A stretch of 64,000 nt of DNA from the NCBI RefSeq assembly GCF_036417845.1, contig NC_090014.1, forward strand, positions 686,253 through 750,252, written 5' to 3'. Below, piece after piece: positions 1 through 10,292 of this stretch. The stretch comes from Apteryx mantelli. Its lineage: Eukaryota; Chordata; Aves; Apterygiformes; Apterygidae. Position 1 is the stretch's first letter. Each line of letters opens with the position of its first letter. A program made the position numbers and the translations under genes. The notes under the pieces were generated by a model, which was given only the letters and a program-made list of their open reading frames with translations, was not told where the DNA came from and did no database searches.

Positions 1-136
1 CAGGGATGGGGGGGGAGAAGAGAGAGAAAAATCAGGGATGGGGGGGAGAACGAAGAGGAAGCAGCGAGGGGGGAAACGGGGCCGTGGGGAGACGGGAGGG
101 ACATGGGGACGGGGAGGACACGTGGCGGCCACTCAC

Positions 137-3100
137 CCGCGGGCTGCAGGACGACGGCGGCCGGCTTCCCCGCGCCGAGGATCACCACGCGCTCGAGCCA
201 GGCCGGCGTGTCGAAGGCGCCACTGGGGTCCGCGGCCCTGCGCGGGGAGGGGACAGGAAGCGCGTTGGAGCCGTGCCACACCGCGCGGGGCGGATGGACA
301 GGCGGCCGGAAGGACGGACAGGCGGCCGGAGCGGGTACCTGGCCGTGAGCGCGCCGCTGGCGAAGGTGAAGCGCCGGTGCAGGAAGCGGTTGTGGGTCTG
401 GAAGTCGAACGTGCGCCCGTCGTCCAGGAAGAGGTCGCCCTCGGCCGTGCCCTGCGCCGGGGTGGGGGGGTGAGCGTGGGGTGGGGAGGGCCGCCGTGGG
501 GCCGCCGCGCTCGCCATGGGGCTGCTGCCGTGGGGCCGCGCTCACCTGGGGGCTCAGGGCCACGTAGAGGGTGAAGGGGTCCCCGCGCATGCACTCAGCC
601 GAGCGCCGCGCTCGCTCCTGCCGCGGCACCACCGTGCCGCCGCGCTGGTACACTGGCACCTGGAGGGGGGGCAGCATGGGGCAGAGTCGGAGGCCACCCC
701 GCGCCCCCCCGGCCCCCCCCGCGCCCCCACCGCGGCCCCCCCCGGCCCTCACGCTGCTCATGGTCACCGGCACGTAGAGCGTCTGGGGCGCGTGGTGCTT
801 CTGGCGGGAGGCGACGTCGTACCAGACCTGCGGGAGAGGGCGGTGAGGCCGGCGCTGGCCCCGCGGCCCCCCCGGGACCCCCCCCCCGCGGCCCCTCTCA
901 CCTCTCCCTCGCCGGGCAGGTAGACCTGCACGCCGCGGGCGCCCTGCTCCGTCACCGGGTGCACCAGCAGGGCCCTGTCTGGGGAAGGGCGGCACAGGGT
1001 GAGCGGCGGCGGTGGCGGCAGCAGCGGGGGGGGGGCCCTGCTGCGCCCCCGGCCCGGCCCCCGCTCACCGATCATGTACTGGTCATCGATGGCGAAGGTG
1101 GCGACGTCGTCGGGGAACTCCATCCACAGCGGCCTGGAGGAGACAGGGCGCTGAGCGGCGGTCCCGGGGCGCCGGGGACCGACCTCGGGGCCTGGGGACC
1201 CACCCGAGGACCCAAGGAACCATCCCGGGGGGCCAAAGACCTGCTCCGGGGCGCTGGGGACCGACCTTGGGGCCCGGGGACTCATCCTGCGGTGCCGAGC
1301 ACGAACCCTGGGGCCCTGGGGACCTGTCCTGGGGTGCCAAGGACCCAAGGAACCATCCCAGGGCACCAAGGACCCGTCCTGGGGTGCCGGGCGCCGACCC
1401 TGGGGCCCCGAGGACCCGTCCCAGGGCCCCCACACCCCATCCCGGGGCCCCCGCGCCCCGCGCCGGCCCCGCTCACCTCATGACGGGCTGCCCGTGGCGG
1501 TGGCTGCGGTAGAAGGCCGTGTACCAGAAGGGCAGCAGGGCGTAGCGCTGGCGGACGGCGGCGCGGATCAGCGCCGTGTTCTCCTCGCCGAAGAGCCAGG
1601 GCTCGCGGCGCACGGTGTCGAGGTGCGCGTGGGCCCGGAAGAAGGGCTGGTAGGCGCCCGCCTGGTACCAGCGCACCAGCAGCTCCGCGTCCGGGTTCTT
1701 GAAGAAGCCGCCCACGTCCGCTGCGGCGAGGGGGAGCCGGGGCTCAGGGCGGCCGCCGTCGCGGGGGCACCGCTGCCGCCGCGGACGCCCCCCGGCGCTG
1801 CTCACCTCCGCAGAAGGAGAGTCCGGCCAGCCCCATGCTGAGGCACATGGCGATGGAGATCTTGAGGTGCTCCCACTCGGCTGCGTTGTCGCCCGTCCAC
1901 ACGGCGCCTGCGCGGGGCGGAGGGAGGAGGCCGTGAGCCGGGTGCGGGGGGAGGCAGCGGCAGCACCGTCCTGCCGTGCTCACCGTAGCGCTGGGAGCCG
2001 GCGAAGAAGGCCCGGCTCAGCACGAAGGGTCGCTCGCGGCCACCGGAGCGCTGCACCTGCCCCTGCGCCGTCGCCATTTGCTGCAGGGAAGGAGGGGAGG
2101 CGGTGAGACGGCGCCGGGGAGCCTCCCCGCCACGTCGTGCCGCGCTGCGCCGCCCCGCGCTCACCACGTAGAAGCCGTAGAGGTTGTGGAGGTCGCGGTG
2201 CTCCCAGCCGCCGTGGTGCACCGCGTCCTTCTGCATGGTCACCTCGGGGCCGCTGAACACCGACGGCTCGTTCATGTCGTTCCAGGTGAAGAGGTTTTCG
2301 GCGGAGCCCTGCCGGCAGGAGGAGGCGGTGAGGCAGCGGTGAGGAGGGGGCCGCGTGCCCGGCATCGCCCCCGCCCCGTCCTCACCTCGTACTGCTCGTA
2401 GGCGAACATGCCGGCCCACCAGGCGCGCATGGCGGGGTCCGTGAAGTCGGGGTAGCCGGCGGAGCCTGCGGGCAGCGATGGCGGGGGGGGGGTCAGCGCG
2501 GGCTCCCCTCGCCGCCGCCGGTGCCCCCCGCCACCGCCGCGGCCCCGCGCTCACCCGGCCAGCACCAGCCCTCGTAGTCGCTGCCATCCTTGGTCTTGAC
2601 GTAGAAGCCGCGGGAGCGGATCTCGTTGTGGACGCGGTAGCCGCTGTCCACCTTGATGTGGGGGTCCACGATGCTCACCATCTTGCGGGGAGAAAACGGC
2701 CACGTCGGGGGGGGGACGGACGAACGGACGAACCGCGGGCCCCCGCCGCCGGCCCCGCGGCGCGGCCCCACCTTGCGCTTCTTGGCGGCCAGGCGCTGGA
2801 GCATGGCGCGGGGCTGCGGGAACTTGCTGGGGTCCCAGGTGAAGTAGCGCTTGCCGTCGGCGTGCTCGATGTCCAGCCAGATGACGTCGCAGGGGATGTC
2901 GTGCTCGTCGAAGCCCCGCTCCACGGCCGCCACATCCTCCTCGTCGTTGTAGTTCCAGCGGCTCTGGTGGTAGCCCAGGGCGAAGAGCGGCGGCAGCGCC
3001 TGGGTGCCTGCGGGAGGGCAAGGGGGCTCGCGGCAGGGCGGGGGGCGACCCGCGGGGACCCGCGTCATCGTCGTCATCATCCCCCCCGCGCCGTACCGGT

Positions 3101-6100
3101 GAGCGAGGCGTACTGCGCTGCCACAGCGCCGGGTGTGGGGCCCAGCAGCAGGAAGGCGTCGATGATGCCGCTCTCCGACATCCAGCGCACGTCGGTCTGC
3201 GGCGTCTCGCCGCCGCCCTGCATGTAATCCAGCATCTTCCCCAAGAGCGTCTGCGCGGGGGGAGGCAGCGTCGGCGCCGGCCCCGCGCCCCCCCGCTGCC
3301 CCGCGCCGCCCGCCGCGCCGCCCCCCGCCGCACCTTGCCGGCCGTGTTGGAGCCGATGTCAACCCAGGTCTCGGCGGCGTTGAGCCAGAAGAGGCCGAGG
3401 GTGCGGCGGGCGCTGTGGGCCAGCAGCAGCGGCACGGAGCCGTACAGCGCCATGGGGTTGTAGAGCTCGTACTGGAAGACGTCCAGGTTGTAGAGGCGAT
3501 AGGGGTCGCCGGCCCTGCGGGAGGCCCCGGCCGTGAGTCCCCGCCGCGCCACGGCACAGCACCGGCTCCCGCTCCCGGCCCGGCGCCGCACTCACTCGGT
3601 GGTGCGGAGCCGCAGGCTCTCCGCGTGCTCCGGGATGCCGTAGACGTGCTCGAAGCCCGGCAGCGAGAAGTCCAGCCCCACGGAGGCCGGGCCTGCGGTG
3701 GCGGCGACAGCGGGTGAGCGTGGGCGGCACGGCGGTGGCTCAGCCCGCGGCGGCTCAGCGGCGGCAGCGCTCACCGTGCGGCTTGCTGTCCGTGTGCGTC
3801 TTGAAGGTCTCCTCCCAGGCGCCCGGCTCCTCCGCGGCCTCCCCCTCCGCCGCCGGCGCTGCCGCCTCGGGCTGCATGGAGCCGTCCGCGGGGGCCCCCG
3901 CCGCCTTGGCGCCCTCGCCGCCGGCCTCCGCCGCTCCCTGCCGCTCCTCCTCCTCGTCCTCCGCCGCTGCTGCCGGCGGCTCCGCGGGGGTCTCCCTGCG
4001 CGGGGCGGGTTTTTGGGGGGCGCCGGGGGCCGCGCGGCCGCTGCAGGCGCTCGCACACACACGCACGCGCGGGGCGCAGGAGGGGGGGGAGGCCCCGGCC
4101 AGCGACGTGGGGCCGGATGCCCTCTCTAGCCGCCCCCCGCCGCCCCCCACCCTGTCCCCACTGCCGTCGGGAATCGCTGCCCCGGGGGGGGGGGGTGAGG
4201 GGGGAGGCAGAAGCAGCAGCAGAAGCCGCGGATTTACCTATGGAAAAGGCTCTTGATCTTATCCCACAAGCTACCGACCGAGCTACTAACTTTATCCGAG
4301 AAACTGGGGCCCGGGCGGGGGAAGCGCGACCCAGCGGAAACAGAAACACAGCGAGAGTCAGCGCGAGCCCCCGGCCGCCCCCCCGGGCCGGGCGCTGCCC
4401 CCCCGGGGCCGGGCGCCGCCACGGCCCCCACTCACGGGCGCCGGCGGGGGCGGAGGTGCTCGAAGAGCAGCAGCCCGCGGGCGTTGACGCTGCAGAGCAG
4501 CTCGCGGCCCCGCAGCAGGTCCAGGCGGAAGGGCTTCGCCGTCACCAGCAGCCGGTGGCCGCCCGCGCCCAGCGCCAGCTCCACGCTGCCCTCGTCCCGG
4601 CCCGTCACCGCCAGCCTGTGGGCGACGGCCATCAGGGCGGCTGCCGTGCGTCCCCGTCCTCGTCCCCGCGGCCTCCCCACGTCCCCGTCCCAGAATCCCC
4701 ATCCCTGCAGTCTCCCCGCGTCCCCCTTCCCGTCCCCACGGCCTCCCCATCCCTGTGTCCCCCTCCCTTGCCCGTTCCTGCGGCCACCCCACACCCTTGT
4801 CCACGTCCCCGCAGCCTCCCCATACCCCCCCGTCCCTGTCCCCACAGCTGCCCCACGTCCCCATGCCCCCACCCCGTCCCCATTCTGGCACTCTCGTCCC
4901 AATGTCCGCACGGCCTCCCCATGTCCCCCCATCCCTGTCCCTACGGCCGCCCCCTGTCCCCGCACCCCCATCCCCGTCCCCCCACACACACCCCCGGCTC
5001 CGTCCCCCCCCATCCCCGTCCCTGCGCTCACTGCTCGGCGGGCGGCTCGGCCACCAGCACGTCGGGCACCCGGAAGCGCGGCCGCAGCGGCTTCAGCTCG
5101 TCGATGCGGATGCGGGTCATGTTGCCCCGCAACCCCCACAGCTCCAGCAGCAGCGGTACCTGCGGCACCGCAGCCTCAGCAGATGGGCAGCCCCCCGCTG
5201 CCCCCCCAGAGCCCCCTGGCTCCCCCCCATTCCCTGGGTCCCCCCTTCCACCCCCTGGGGTCCCCCCCAGAGCCCCCTGGTTCCCCCCCCTTCCCCAGGT
5301 CCCCCCAGAGCCCCCTGGTCCCCCCTGCCACCCCCCGGAGCCCCTTGCGGCACCCCAGGTCCCCCTGGAGCCCCCACAGAGCCCCCTGGTCCCCCCACAC
5401 CGCAGCCCAAGTCCTCCTGGAGCCCCCTGGCGCCTCCCCCCACCACCGGGGAACCCTCCGATCCCCCCCAGGACCCCCCTGGTCCCCTCCCCACTGCCCC
5501 CTGGGTCCCCGCAGAGCCCCCCGCCGCCCCCCCCCCAAACCTTGTTCTCCTCGTTGATGAGCTGCAGCGTGGCAGAGTCGGGGCCGAGCTGCAGCGACTC
5601 CAGCAGCGCTCGGTACGGGGAGCTGCCGGGCTTGAGGCTCCGCTGGCGCCTGTCGGGGTGCCCGGGGCGGAGGGGGGGGTCAGGGCGGCCCCGGGGGGGG
5701 GGCAGTGACCCCGGGGGGCGCCCCCCACCCCGCCCCGCCGCCCCCCCTACCTGCAGAAGCCGCTCTGCTCGCACGTCTTGAAGTTGCCGCGGTCCACGGC
5801 GAGGGCGGCCGTCAGGAACAGGGCAGCCCAGGCCAGCGCCGCCGGTCCTCGCCTGCCGGGGCGGCCCGCGGTCCGAGGCGGCTCGGGGAGCGGCCCCGGA
5901 CGCCTGGGCCCCGTGGGAGGGGAAGGGAGGGGGCCCCGGACGCCTGGGTCCCATAGGGGAAGGAAAGGGGAGCGGAAGGGGCCCCGGACGCCTGGGCCCC
6001 ATGGGGGGAGGAAGGGGGCCACGGACGCCTGGGCCCCATAGGGGAGAGGGGGACCCGGACTCCTGGGTCCCACCTGGGACAGGGAAGGGTGGGGGGGCCC

Positions 6101-6464
6101 GGACGCCTGGGCCCATGGGGGGGGGGAAGGGGGAGGAGAAGAGGCCCCGGACGCCTGGGCCCCGTGGGGGGGGGGGCGGGGCCGGACTCCTAGGTCCCGC
6201 CTGGGACGGGGAAGGGGGGGCCCGGACTCCTGGGCTCCATCCAAGGCCTTGGTGGGGGAGGGGGGAGGGTGCTCGGACGCCCCGGTGCCACCCGGGAGGG
6301 AGGAGGGGGGCGGGGCTCGGACGCCTGGGCCCCATCCCGGGGCAGCAGGAGGGGGAGGGGGGACCTGGACGCCCCGGTCCTACCGGGGGGGGAAGGGGGG
6401 GGGTCGGACGCCGGGGTCCCCTCCCCCGCCCGCCCCACGCTCACCTCCCCGGCGCCACCGCCAT
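137..6464 (-). CDS. GANAB: Glucosidase II alpha subunit, 23 exons visible, 3' end outside window
   Basis: Catalytic subunit of ER glucosidase II, which trims the two inner glucoses from N-glycans in the calnexin/calreticulin cycle. Exons from the 5' end: 6445-6464, 5751-5852, 5541-5649, 5032-5159, 4436-4615, 4238-4303, 3775-3995, 3596-3692, 3334-3514, 3097-3250, 2772-3007, 2555-2681, 2386-2465, 2165-2309, 1984-2080, 1806-1907, 1477-1720, 1069-1133, 902-978, 753-827, 546-659, 339-451, 137-237. All use GT-AG and keep frame. The start [13 protein letters not shown] leads a hydrophobic signal peptide, then [12 protein letters not shown]. The GH31 catalytic core is clear: WNDMNEP with the nucleophile Asp near residue 578, and WTGDN with the acid/base Asp near 654. 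A Glu/Ala-rich insert lies in the 3775-3995 exon. About 944 residues are visible; by comparison with human, only the final exon (about 34 residues) should be missing. Most introns are only 70-150 bases. Confidence 0.97.
5865..6420. repeat. Minisatellite in GANAB intron 1 built on a GGACGCCTGGGYCC core
   Basis: About thirteen copies of a core reading roughly CCCGGACGCCTGGGNCCCC recur every 39-49 bases, separated by G-rich spacers. Variants carry ACTCCTGGG or ACGCCCCGG. The same core is dispersed elsewhere in the window. It fills nearly all of GANAB intron 1 (5853-6444). Confidence 0.9.
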
Positions 6465-7557
6465 CTTGGATCGGGCCTGACCCTTCACCCCTCCCCTGCC
6501 CCCACGCCGCCGCGTCCCACTGGCTGCCCGGAGCCCCGCCCCTCACGTCAGCGGATGGACCGCCCCTTAGAGGCGGGACTTCGGCGGGGGCGGTGCTCAG
6601 GCCCCCAACTCCGCCCAACTCACCTGGTTGCCAGGGAGACGGTCGCCCCGCACCCTCCGCCCCGTGATTTGCGCGCGGCGGCAGACGGATGGGGACCGAT
6701 GCCAATCAGAAAGCGAGTTAGGAAAGCGGCGGGGACGGCGTTTGGCGGGACAGGACCTGTGTGGGGAAATGTTGACCAATAGAAACACAGAAAGAGCCGA
6801 GTGACAGCTAGAGAGGACCAATCAGAGTGTCGCACAGGAAGAAGGGGTGGGAGCAGCAGCAAAAGGCAGCGTGGAGGCCGAGGGGGCGGGCAGCGCCCGA
6901 ACCAACCAATCAGCACAGGCAAGCCGGAGCGGAACCAATCAGAAGCGGCAAAAGGACCGGAGTGGCAGCGCGCATTAGCCAATCAGACATCGAGCTGTCC
7001 GAGGCGACCGGAGAGCGGGAAGGCGTCGAGGCGTTGTGAGGGGGCCGCCATTACCGGGGGCGGGGGCCGCCGCGCGGGCCCAGACCCGGGGCGCCTCTCC
7101 GCCGGCAGCCGCCGCCCTCGGCGCCCTCCGAGGAGGGCGGCCGCCAGCTCGGGCCGGAGCCGGTGAGGATGAGATCCCCAAAATCCCATTTTCTGACCCC
7201 AAACTCTGCCCCCCTCCGCCCCCGGCCCCGCTCCGCCTGTCAGAAGCTTCCCCCTCCCCGCCCCGTCGCCATAGCAACGACGCGCCCGCCTCTTTCCCGC
7301 CGATTAGCTCCCCAGGAGGGCGGGAGCAGGAGCAGCCGCCAATCGGCGCGCGGCGGCTCAGGGCCCGCCTTGCCTCCGCGGCCCAATCAGCAGGCGGCGG
7401 GGTTTGAGTGGCGAGAGGCTGCGGCCAATCAGCAGGTGGGCGGGCGGTGGCCGCGTGAGCGGCGGGCGAGGAGGCCAATGGGAGCGGGCGCAGCCGGCGG
7501 GCCGGACTGCCAATCCGCGCGGGCGGGGGCGGGCCTTTCCGCCGCCGCTGCTTTGTG
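6465..7557. promoter_or_regulatory. Bidirectional CpG promoter of GANAB and ZBTB3 with a CCAAT array
   Basis: This CpG-rich spacer separates divergent GANAB and ZBTB3. Eleven CCAAT pentamers, all on the + strand, begin at 6702, 6776, 6818, 6906, 6935, 6979, 7339, 7383, 7425, 7475 and 7510, several of them followed by CAG. These are NF-Y-type sites. RFX X-box-like palindromes lie at 6627-6640 and 7265-7278. The GANAB start codon sits inside a YY1-like CCGCCATCTTG. A plausible non-coding first exon of ZBTB3 ends at 7557 (donor GTGAGT). A second candidate exon ends at 7162 (donor GTGAGG). Transcription starts cannot be seen from sequence. Confidence 0.8.
7515..7557 (+). other. ZBTB3: Candidate non-coding first exon of ZBTB3
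   Basis: A GC-rich stretch downstream of the last CCAAT box ends in TTTGTG followed by the strong donor GTGAGT at 7558. The next good acceptor is the GCAG just before the ZBTB3 start codon at 8026. The left boundary is a guess. The intervening 450 bases are C-rich and low in complexity. Confidence 0.5.
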
Positions 7558-8025
7558 GTGAGTGGGGACGCGGGTGCCGCGGAACCGGGACGGGCCGCGC
7601 CGGGACGGGGCGGGGCGGGGCGGGATGGGACGGGACCGCCCCCGCCGAGCCCCGGGCCCGGTGACACCGCTCCGGCCCCGGTACCGGGCCTGGCCCCGGC
7701 TGACACCGCCCCCCCCGGCCCTGTCACCGGCCCCGCTGTCACCCCCCAGCCCTGTCGCCAGGCCCTGCTGTCCCCCTCTGGGCCCCGTCACCGGTACCGG
7801 CCCTGCTGTCACCCCCCTTCAGCCCTGTCGCCAGGCTCCACTGTCCCCCCCCTTTTCTCGGCCCTGTCACCGGGCCCCACTGTCACCCCCCTCTGTCCCC
7901 CCTCTCCAGTCACCAGGCCCTGCCGTCCCGTCCCCCCCCCGGCCCTGTCGCTGTCGCCGTCCCTGCCGTCCCCCCTGCCCGGTCACCAGGTGTGTCCCCG
8001 TGTCCCCGCAGGGCAGCGCGGCGCC

Positions 8026-9288
8026 ATGGAGTTCCCGGAGCACGGCCGGCAGGTGCTGCGCAGCCTGCGGGAGCAGCGCAGCCAGGGCTTCCTGTGCGAC
8101 TGCAGCGTGCTGGTGGGCAGCGCCCAGTTCCGGGCCCACCGCGCCCTCCTGGCCTCCTGCAGCACCTTCTTCCACATGTGCTACAAGGAGCGGCTCGACA
8201 AGGGCGACCTGGTGCGCGTCAACGGCGAGATCGTCACGCCGGCCGCCTTCGGGCTGCTGCTGGACTTCATGTACGAGGGCCGGCTGGCCTTCGACGACAC
8301 ACCCGTGGAGGACGTGCTGGCGGCCGCCAGCTACCTGCACATGAACGACGTCGTCAAAGTCTGCAAGAAGAAGCTGCAGGCGCGAGCGCTGGCCGAGGCC
8401 GACAGCACCAAGCGGGAGGAGGAGGCGCCCGGCAGCCCTGTGCTGCTGCCCAGCACCTCCAAGCAGCCGCAGCCGGGCACCGAGGCGCCACCGGGAGCTG
8501 CCACGGCCCGGGCGCCCCGGGGCGGCGAGGAGGAGCGGCCGCCGGGCGCCCCGGAGCCGCCGGCGCCCACCGTGGACGCAGCCGACACCACGCAGCCCGG
8601 CATGGAGGGCGACTCGCCCCGCGGCCCGCTCCCGGGGCGGCCCCCACCCCCCTCGGACGCCTCCCTCTCCAGCCCCAGCAGCTCCACGGAGCCGCTGCCG
8701 CTGTCCTTCCTGGCGCCGGGGCGCCTGGTCGAGCCGCCGGGCCCGGATCCCTGGGCGCCCGGTGCCCTGGACGGCTTCTACGGGCGCCAGCCTGAGCGGG
8801 GCCCCGGCGCGGCCGTCAAGGTGGAGGCCATCGTCATCTCTGACGAGGAGCCCGACGTGCCGGAGCCCTGCGCCGAGCCGCTGTTCGCCCGGCCGCTGGC
8901 CGAGGCGCCCGAGGAGGCGCCGGCCGAGGGCGCCTTCGCCCTGCCCTTCGCCGGGCTGCCGCCACCGCCGCCACCATACGCAGGGCTGCCGCCCCCGCCG
9001 CCGCCACCGCTGCACGAGCCGCTCTTCCTGCCCAAGTTCGAGGCGGGTGGCGGGCTGGGGCTCTTCGCCGAGGACGTGCCCACGTGCCGCACCTGCGGCA
9101 AGACCTTCTCGTGCTCCTACACGCTGCGGCGCCACGCCACCGTGCACACGCGCGAGCGCCCCTACGAGTGCCGCTACTGCCTGCGCAGCTACACCCAGTC
9201 CGGGGACCTCTACCGCCACATCCGCAAGGCCCACCACGACGACCTGGCGGCCAAGCGCTGCAAGACGGACGCCGACAGCCCCCCGTAG
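8026..9288 (+). CDS. ZBTB3: Zinc finger and BTB domain protein 3, single coding exon, 420 aa
   Basis: Probable nuclear transcription regulator. The N-terminus [20 protein letters not shown] and the BTB/POZ domain (about residues 1-120) match ZBTB3 closely, including the stretch [20 protein letters not shown]. The middle is Pro/Ala/Glu-rich with DTTQPGME and [17 protein letters not shown]; the acidic VIVISDEE-like stretch resembles a SUMO-interacting motif. Two C-terminal C2H2 fingers follow (about residues 355-406): [21 protein letters not shown], joined to the second by the [11 protein letters not shown] linker region and ending HIRKAH. The start is the ATG directly after an acceptor, in good context (GCGCCATGG). 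The protein is shorter than the human one because the middle region and the tail are compressed. In human ZBTB3 lies a few genes from GANAB, which supports the identification. Confidence 0.95.
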   Translation: MEFPEHGRQVLRSLREQRSQGFLCDCSVLVGSAQFRAHRALLASCSTFFHMCYKERLDKGDLVRVNGEIVTPAAFGLLLDFMYEGRLAFDDTPVEDVLAAASYLHMNDVVKVCKKKLQARALAEADSTKREEEAPGSPVLLPSTSKQPQPGTEAPPGAATARAPRGGEEERPPGAPEPPAPTVDAADTTQPGMEGDSPRGPLPGRPPPPSDASLSSPSSSTEPLPLSFLAPGRLVEPPGPDPWAPGALDGFYGRQPERGPGAAVKVEAIVISDEEPDVPEPCAEPLFARPLAEAPEEAPAEGAFALPFAGLPPPPPPYAGLPPPPPPPLHEPLFLPKFEAGGGLGLFAEDVPTCRTCGKTFSCSYTLRRHATVHTRERPYECRYCLRSYTQSGDLYRHIRKAHHDDLAAKRCKTDADSPP

Positions 9289-9446
9289 CCGGGGGGGGGG
9301 GGCGCCGGGACACCGGGATGCCGGCGCCGGGACAGGGGCTGCCCTGGGGGTGGCGGTGGCAGCGCGGGCCGCGCGGCGGCTGTACGGCCGTGACGTAGCC
9401 GCCCGTGACGCAGCTCCGCTGCCCGTGACGTGGCTGCCCGTGACGT

Positions 9447-9452
9447 AATAAA
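9447..9452 (+). terminator. ZBTB3: Polyadenylation signal AATAAA of ZBTB3
   Basis: AATAAA lies 160 bases after the stop codon and is the only such signal before the next gene. Just upstream the 3' UTR carries four TGACG(T/C) elements. Confidence 0.8.
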
Positions 9453-9539
9453 GCGCCACCGGTAACGGGGAGCGGACGGTGCCTCCCGCGGCGGCGGCCG
9501 GGCGGGGGGGGTTAGGGTAGGGGGGAGGCGGGGCAGTCG

Positions 9540-10190
9540 CGCCGCGCCGCTCCTCATTGGCCCTCGCGCTGGCCAATGGCGAGGCCGCGCTGCTGCTATT
9601 GGCTGGCCCGGGTGCCCCTACCCGGTTGGCCTCAGCGGCCGCGGGGCGCATGCGCGAGATGTGGGGGGGGCAGCGGCGTTCCTGGGCGGTGGCGCGGGCC
9701 CTGCGGCGCCCCCTGGCGCAGGGGAGGAGCTGGAGCGGCCTCGGCGCTGCCCCGGCCCCCAGCCCAGTTCAACCAGTCCAGACCAGCCCCGCTCCCAGTT
9801 CCAGATCCCAGTTCAGCCCTGCCCCACTCCCAGATCCCAGTCCAGACCAGCCCCACTCCCAGTCCACCCCAGTCCCAAATCTAGCCCCTATGCAATCCCA
9901 GCTCAACCCAGTGCCTCCCAGCTCTGCCCAGCTCCAACCCCAGTGCAGTCCAACCCCATCCCAGTCTTCATCCAACCCCATCACCCCCCAGTCCCAATCC
10001 CATCCCAGTCCCTGTCCCAGTCCCCATCCAATCCCCGTCCCTCTCCAGTCCTGGCCAACCCCATCCCAGTCCCATCCCAGTCGCCATCCAACCCCATCCT
10101 GTCCCAGTCCCACCCCTGTCCCAGTCCCATCCCAATCCCCAGTCCCACCCCAGTCCCCGTCGCCGTCCCAGCCGCACGCGACTCCGCTTA
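9540..10190. repeat. Spacer between ZBTB3 and RCE1: CCAAT-bearing GC patch, then CCCAGT-type minisatellite
   Basis: Positions 9550-9760 are CpG-rich and hold three CCAAT/ATTGG elements (near 9556, 9573 and 9598). They resemble a small promoter, but I see no gene attached. From about 9765 to 10185 the sequence is an irregular array of CCCAGTCCC/CCCATCCCAGT pieces with no coding content. The two genes meet tail to tail across this stretch. Confidence 0.75.
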
Positions 10191-10196
10191 AAGCAC

Positions 10197-10202
10197 TTTA
10201 AT
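10197..10202 (-). terminator. RCE1: Polyadenylation signal ATTAAA of RCE1
   Basis: Read on the minus strand this is ATTAAA, about 90 bases beyond the RCE1 stop codon. No AATAAA lies closer. Confidence 0.65.
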
Positions 10203-10292
10203 CATAAAAATAGATCTCTGTGTGCGGGGCAGGAGCTACAAAAAGGGGTCCGGGGGGGTGGGTGGGGCCGGGGCAGGCGCCCCGCGCCCGGG

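Noticed and set aside
4117-6480. Long Pro/Ser- and Gly/Pro-rich frames opposite GANAB
   Set aside because: They consist of C-run intron sequence and the GANAB exons read backwards; no conserved domain appears.
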